Assembly: GCF_000016905.1 (NCBI RefSeq)
Contig: NC_009616.1
Coordinates: forward strand, 1,488,001-1,552,000
DNA length: 64,000 nucleotides
Origin: Thermosipho melanesiensis BI429
GTDB taxonomy: Bacteria > Thermotogota > Thermotogae > Thermotogales > Fervidobacteriaceae
Direction: 5' to 3'
A program made the position numbers and the translations under genes. Positions 62,809 to 64,000 of this stretch are shown here, piece by piece (the stretch's first letter is position 1; every line of letters begins with the position of its first letter). The notes below the pieces were generated by a model, which made no database searches, had not been told where the DNA came from, and worked only from the letters and a program-made list of their open reading frames with translations.

Positions 62809-63513
62809 AAATCCACCTCCAGTAATTTTTTTAAGATTTCTGCGTTTTTAATGACATGGCAAAAATAGTCGTTATTGAAATAAACATAAGTGGTAGTGTT
62901 AAATTTTTTAATTTTATTGGAAAATTCCAGTAATTTTTCGAACGAATATTTAGAAGCGTATAGCTTTGATGGACTATGGAGTCTAATATAAATAAACGAA
63001 GCGGTTTTAATCCGTGGACTTTTATATCTTTTGGATCAGTTATGTACATGGCTATGTTGTATTTTTCTAATAATGAGAATATTTTTACCATGAGTTATCC
63101 CTAAATTCAATAGTGTAGTTGTAACTTTTATCTAATTTTGTTAAAAAATTTTCTAAAAGTACTTCATCTTTTTTTAAAGATGGTGGAAGTTGCCAAAGTA
63201 TATTGGAAGTTTTTGATTTTATATATTCAATCCTTTCATAAAATTTTTTGAGAAATTCATCTATTTCTTTTAATTTTTGAATATGTGTAATTTTTTTGGG
63301 ACCTTTTATAGAAAATATAAAAATTTCAGGGATTTTTTTATCCCAAGATTTAACTATATTTTTGAAAGGTAATCTATAAAATGTAGAGTTAACTTCCACG
63401 ATGGAAAATCGTTTTGCATAGAATTTCAACCAATCGCTTTTTGGTAGTTTTTCGTGATAAAAGCAACCAATCCAGTGGTCGTAACTCCAACCAGAAGTTC
63501 CAATTTTTGTCAT
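62805..63513 (-). pseudogene. DUF72 family gene disrupted by two frameshifts
   Basis: Three consecutive frames together give about 236 residues of a DUF72 (TIM-barrel) protein. Frame one starts at ATG 63513 with K-I-G-T-S-G-W-S-Y and runs to E-F-R-D-N-S-W, then hits a stop at 63087-63085. Frame two continues K-I-F-S-L-L-E-K-Y-N-I to about 63005. Frame three continues T-A-S-F-I-Y-I-R-L-H through V-Y-F-N-N-D to the stop at 62805. Each break is explained by loss of one base: near 63086-63090, and in a run of four A on the minus strand (63005-63008). The final stop overlaps the next start, as expected for the intact gene. Either a real decayed gene or assembly errors. Confidence 0.85.
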
Positions 63514-63517
63514 GATG

Positions 63518-64000
63518 TCATTCCTTTGTTTTCGGGGTGTACCAACTTAAAAATTTTTTCCCTTGATAAGTTTCTTTTTCTTTTAAGGTATTTTCTATCA
63601 TGTTTATTATCTGTATTTTTGGTTTGTTCCAATTTCCAAATATTGTTCCTGTTTTTGGTGGATCTGCAACTAGCCTGTGAATAGTAATTTTTGGAGATAA
63701 AAATTCTAAGAATCTGACAACTCTTTCAATGTAGTTTTCCAAGCTACCTATTTTTAATTTACTTTCCTTGTATAATTTTCCAAGTATTGTATTTTCGACA
63801 ATATATAATGAATGAATTTTTACACCATCTACATTTAAAACGGATAGTATTTTTGCCGTTTCTATAACGTCTAATAGGTTGTCATCTGGGAAGTTTAATA
63901 TAACGTGTGAAATAAGTTCAAATCCTCTATTTTTGATTTTCAAAGCTGCATTTATAAATTCAGAAAGTGTATGGCCTCTGTTCATTTTCACTAATGTATG
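63518..64000 (-). CDS. Radical SAM protein of the TIGR01212 / YtqA type, C-terminal part (runs off the right edge)
   Basis: 161 codons, open to the window edge; a GTG and an ATG near the edge are internal, since conserved sequence (K-M-N-R-G-H-T) continues upstream. Family motifs: H-V-I-L-N-F-P-D-D (SAM-binding region), D-G-V-K-I-H-S-L-Y-I-V-E-N-T, and the C-terminal R-L-V-A-D-P-P. The cysteine cluster would lie outside the window. Function of the family is not established. Its stop is 4 bases before the DUF72 start. Confidence 0.85.
   Translation of the reverse strand, partial: HTLVKMNRGHTLSEFINAALKIKNRGFELISHVILNFPDDNLLDVIETAKILSVLNVDGVKIHSLYIVENTILGKLYKESKLKIGSLENYIERVVRFLEFLSPKITIHRLVADPPKTGTIFGNWNKPKIQIINMIENTLKEKETYQGKKFLSWYTPKTKE

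Noticed and set aside
62831-63091. A separate 86-codon gene starting at 63091
   Set aside because: Its first 30 residues continue the DUF72 protein and the remainder is out of frame with the true sequence; it is the middle piece of the broken gene.

Overview
The window is an AT-rich (roughly 30% GC by eye), very compact chromosome segment with no gene-free stretch longer than about 300 bases, strong AAGGAGG-type ribosome sites and frequent 1 to 50 base gene overlaps. Features that point to the Thermotogota, most likely Thermosipho or a close relative, are an Omp-alpha-like SLH/coiled-coil/membrane-anchor protein, small proteins that look like outer-membrane barrels, a short DnaE-type polymerase, and a diderm-style Lpt protein next to Gram-positive-like housekeeping blocks. 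The genus is inferred from gene content and composition only. I saw no rRNA, tRNA, CRISPR array, transposase or prophage.

Layout. 1-815 (minus): the start of a lipoprotein gene and a small barrel-like exported protein. 1007-8761 (plus): rlmN, a kinase-less PASTA protein, rsgA, YgiQ, a CorC/CNNM protein, cdd, recN and a lipoprotein. 10729-8741 (minus): ligA. 10827-11045 (plus): a small membrane protein. 19382-11049 (minus): a fast-evolving protein of unknown role, an AI-2E family permease, mazG, rlmB, an orphan response regulator, a YugP-type protease, rsmB and rnr. 19462-20643 (plus): a large exported barrel-like protein. 26236-20694 (minus): rpe, short dnaE, a YkgJ-like protein and an MMPL/RND protein. 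26294-39608 (plus): purine nucleoside phosphorylase, NrnA, a 1339-residue STAND/GGDEF protein, murB, an M18 peptidase, a MarR regulator, and an envelope group (PEGA protein, Omp-alpha-like, FapA-like, manA). 40714-39574 (minus): acpP and a DUF89 protein. 40847-61438 (plus): a run of about 25 genes from ruvB through nadK, phoU, an LptF/G-OstA/LptD-like fusion, rlmD, a one-domain purH, a FliK/FlhB-tail pair, prfB, minD-minE, ftsY, a degenerate LytM/3D lipoprotein, Rrf2, mnmA, hpt and an LCP transferase. 64000-61419 (minus): a radical SAM gene cut by the window edge, a frameshifted DUF72 gene, an exported protein and nfi.

How the genes work together. Much of the window is translation, RNA modification and repair (rlmN, rsgA, rsmB, rlmB, rlmD, mnmA, prfB, recN, ligA, ruvB, nfi). 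Mixed in is a cell-envelope theme: the Lpt-like fusion, the Omp-alpha-like protein, PEGA proteins, barrel-like proteins, murB, LCP, the LytM/3D lipoprotein, MinDE and FtsY.

The most noteworthy observations are: (1) one continuous polypeptide that joins an inner-membrane LptF/G permease, an internal signal-peptide-like helix and an OstA/LptD-like periplasmic/outer-membrane part; (2) three genes (the PASTA gene, ruvB, mnmA) whose strong ribosome site and conserved N-terminus point to ATA or ATT start codons; (3) a kinase-less PASTA protein between rlmN and rsgA; (4) a 12-bp hairpin plus T-tract inside the sense strand of rsmB; (5) an IMP-cyclohydrolase-only PurH; (6) a DUF72 gene broken by two single-base deletions.
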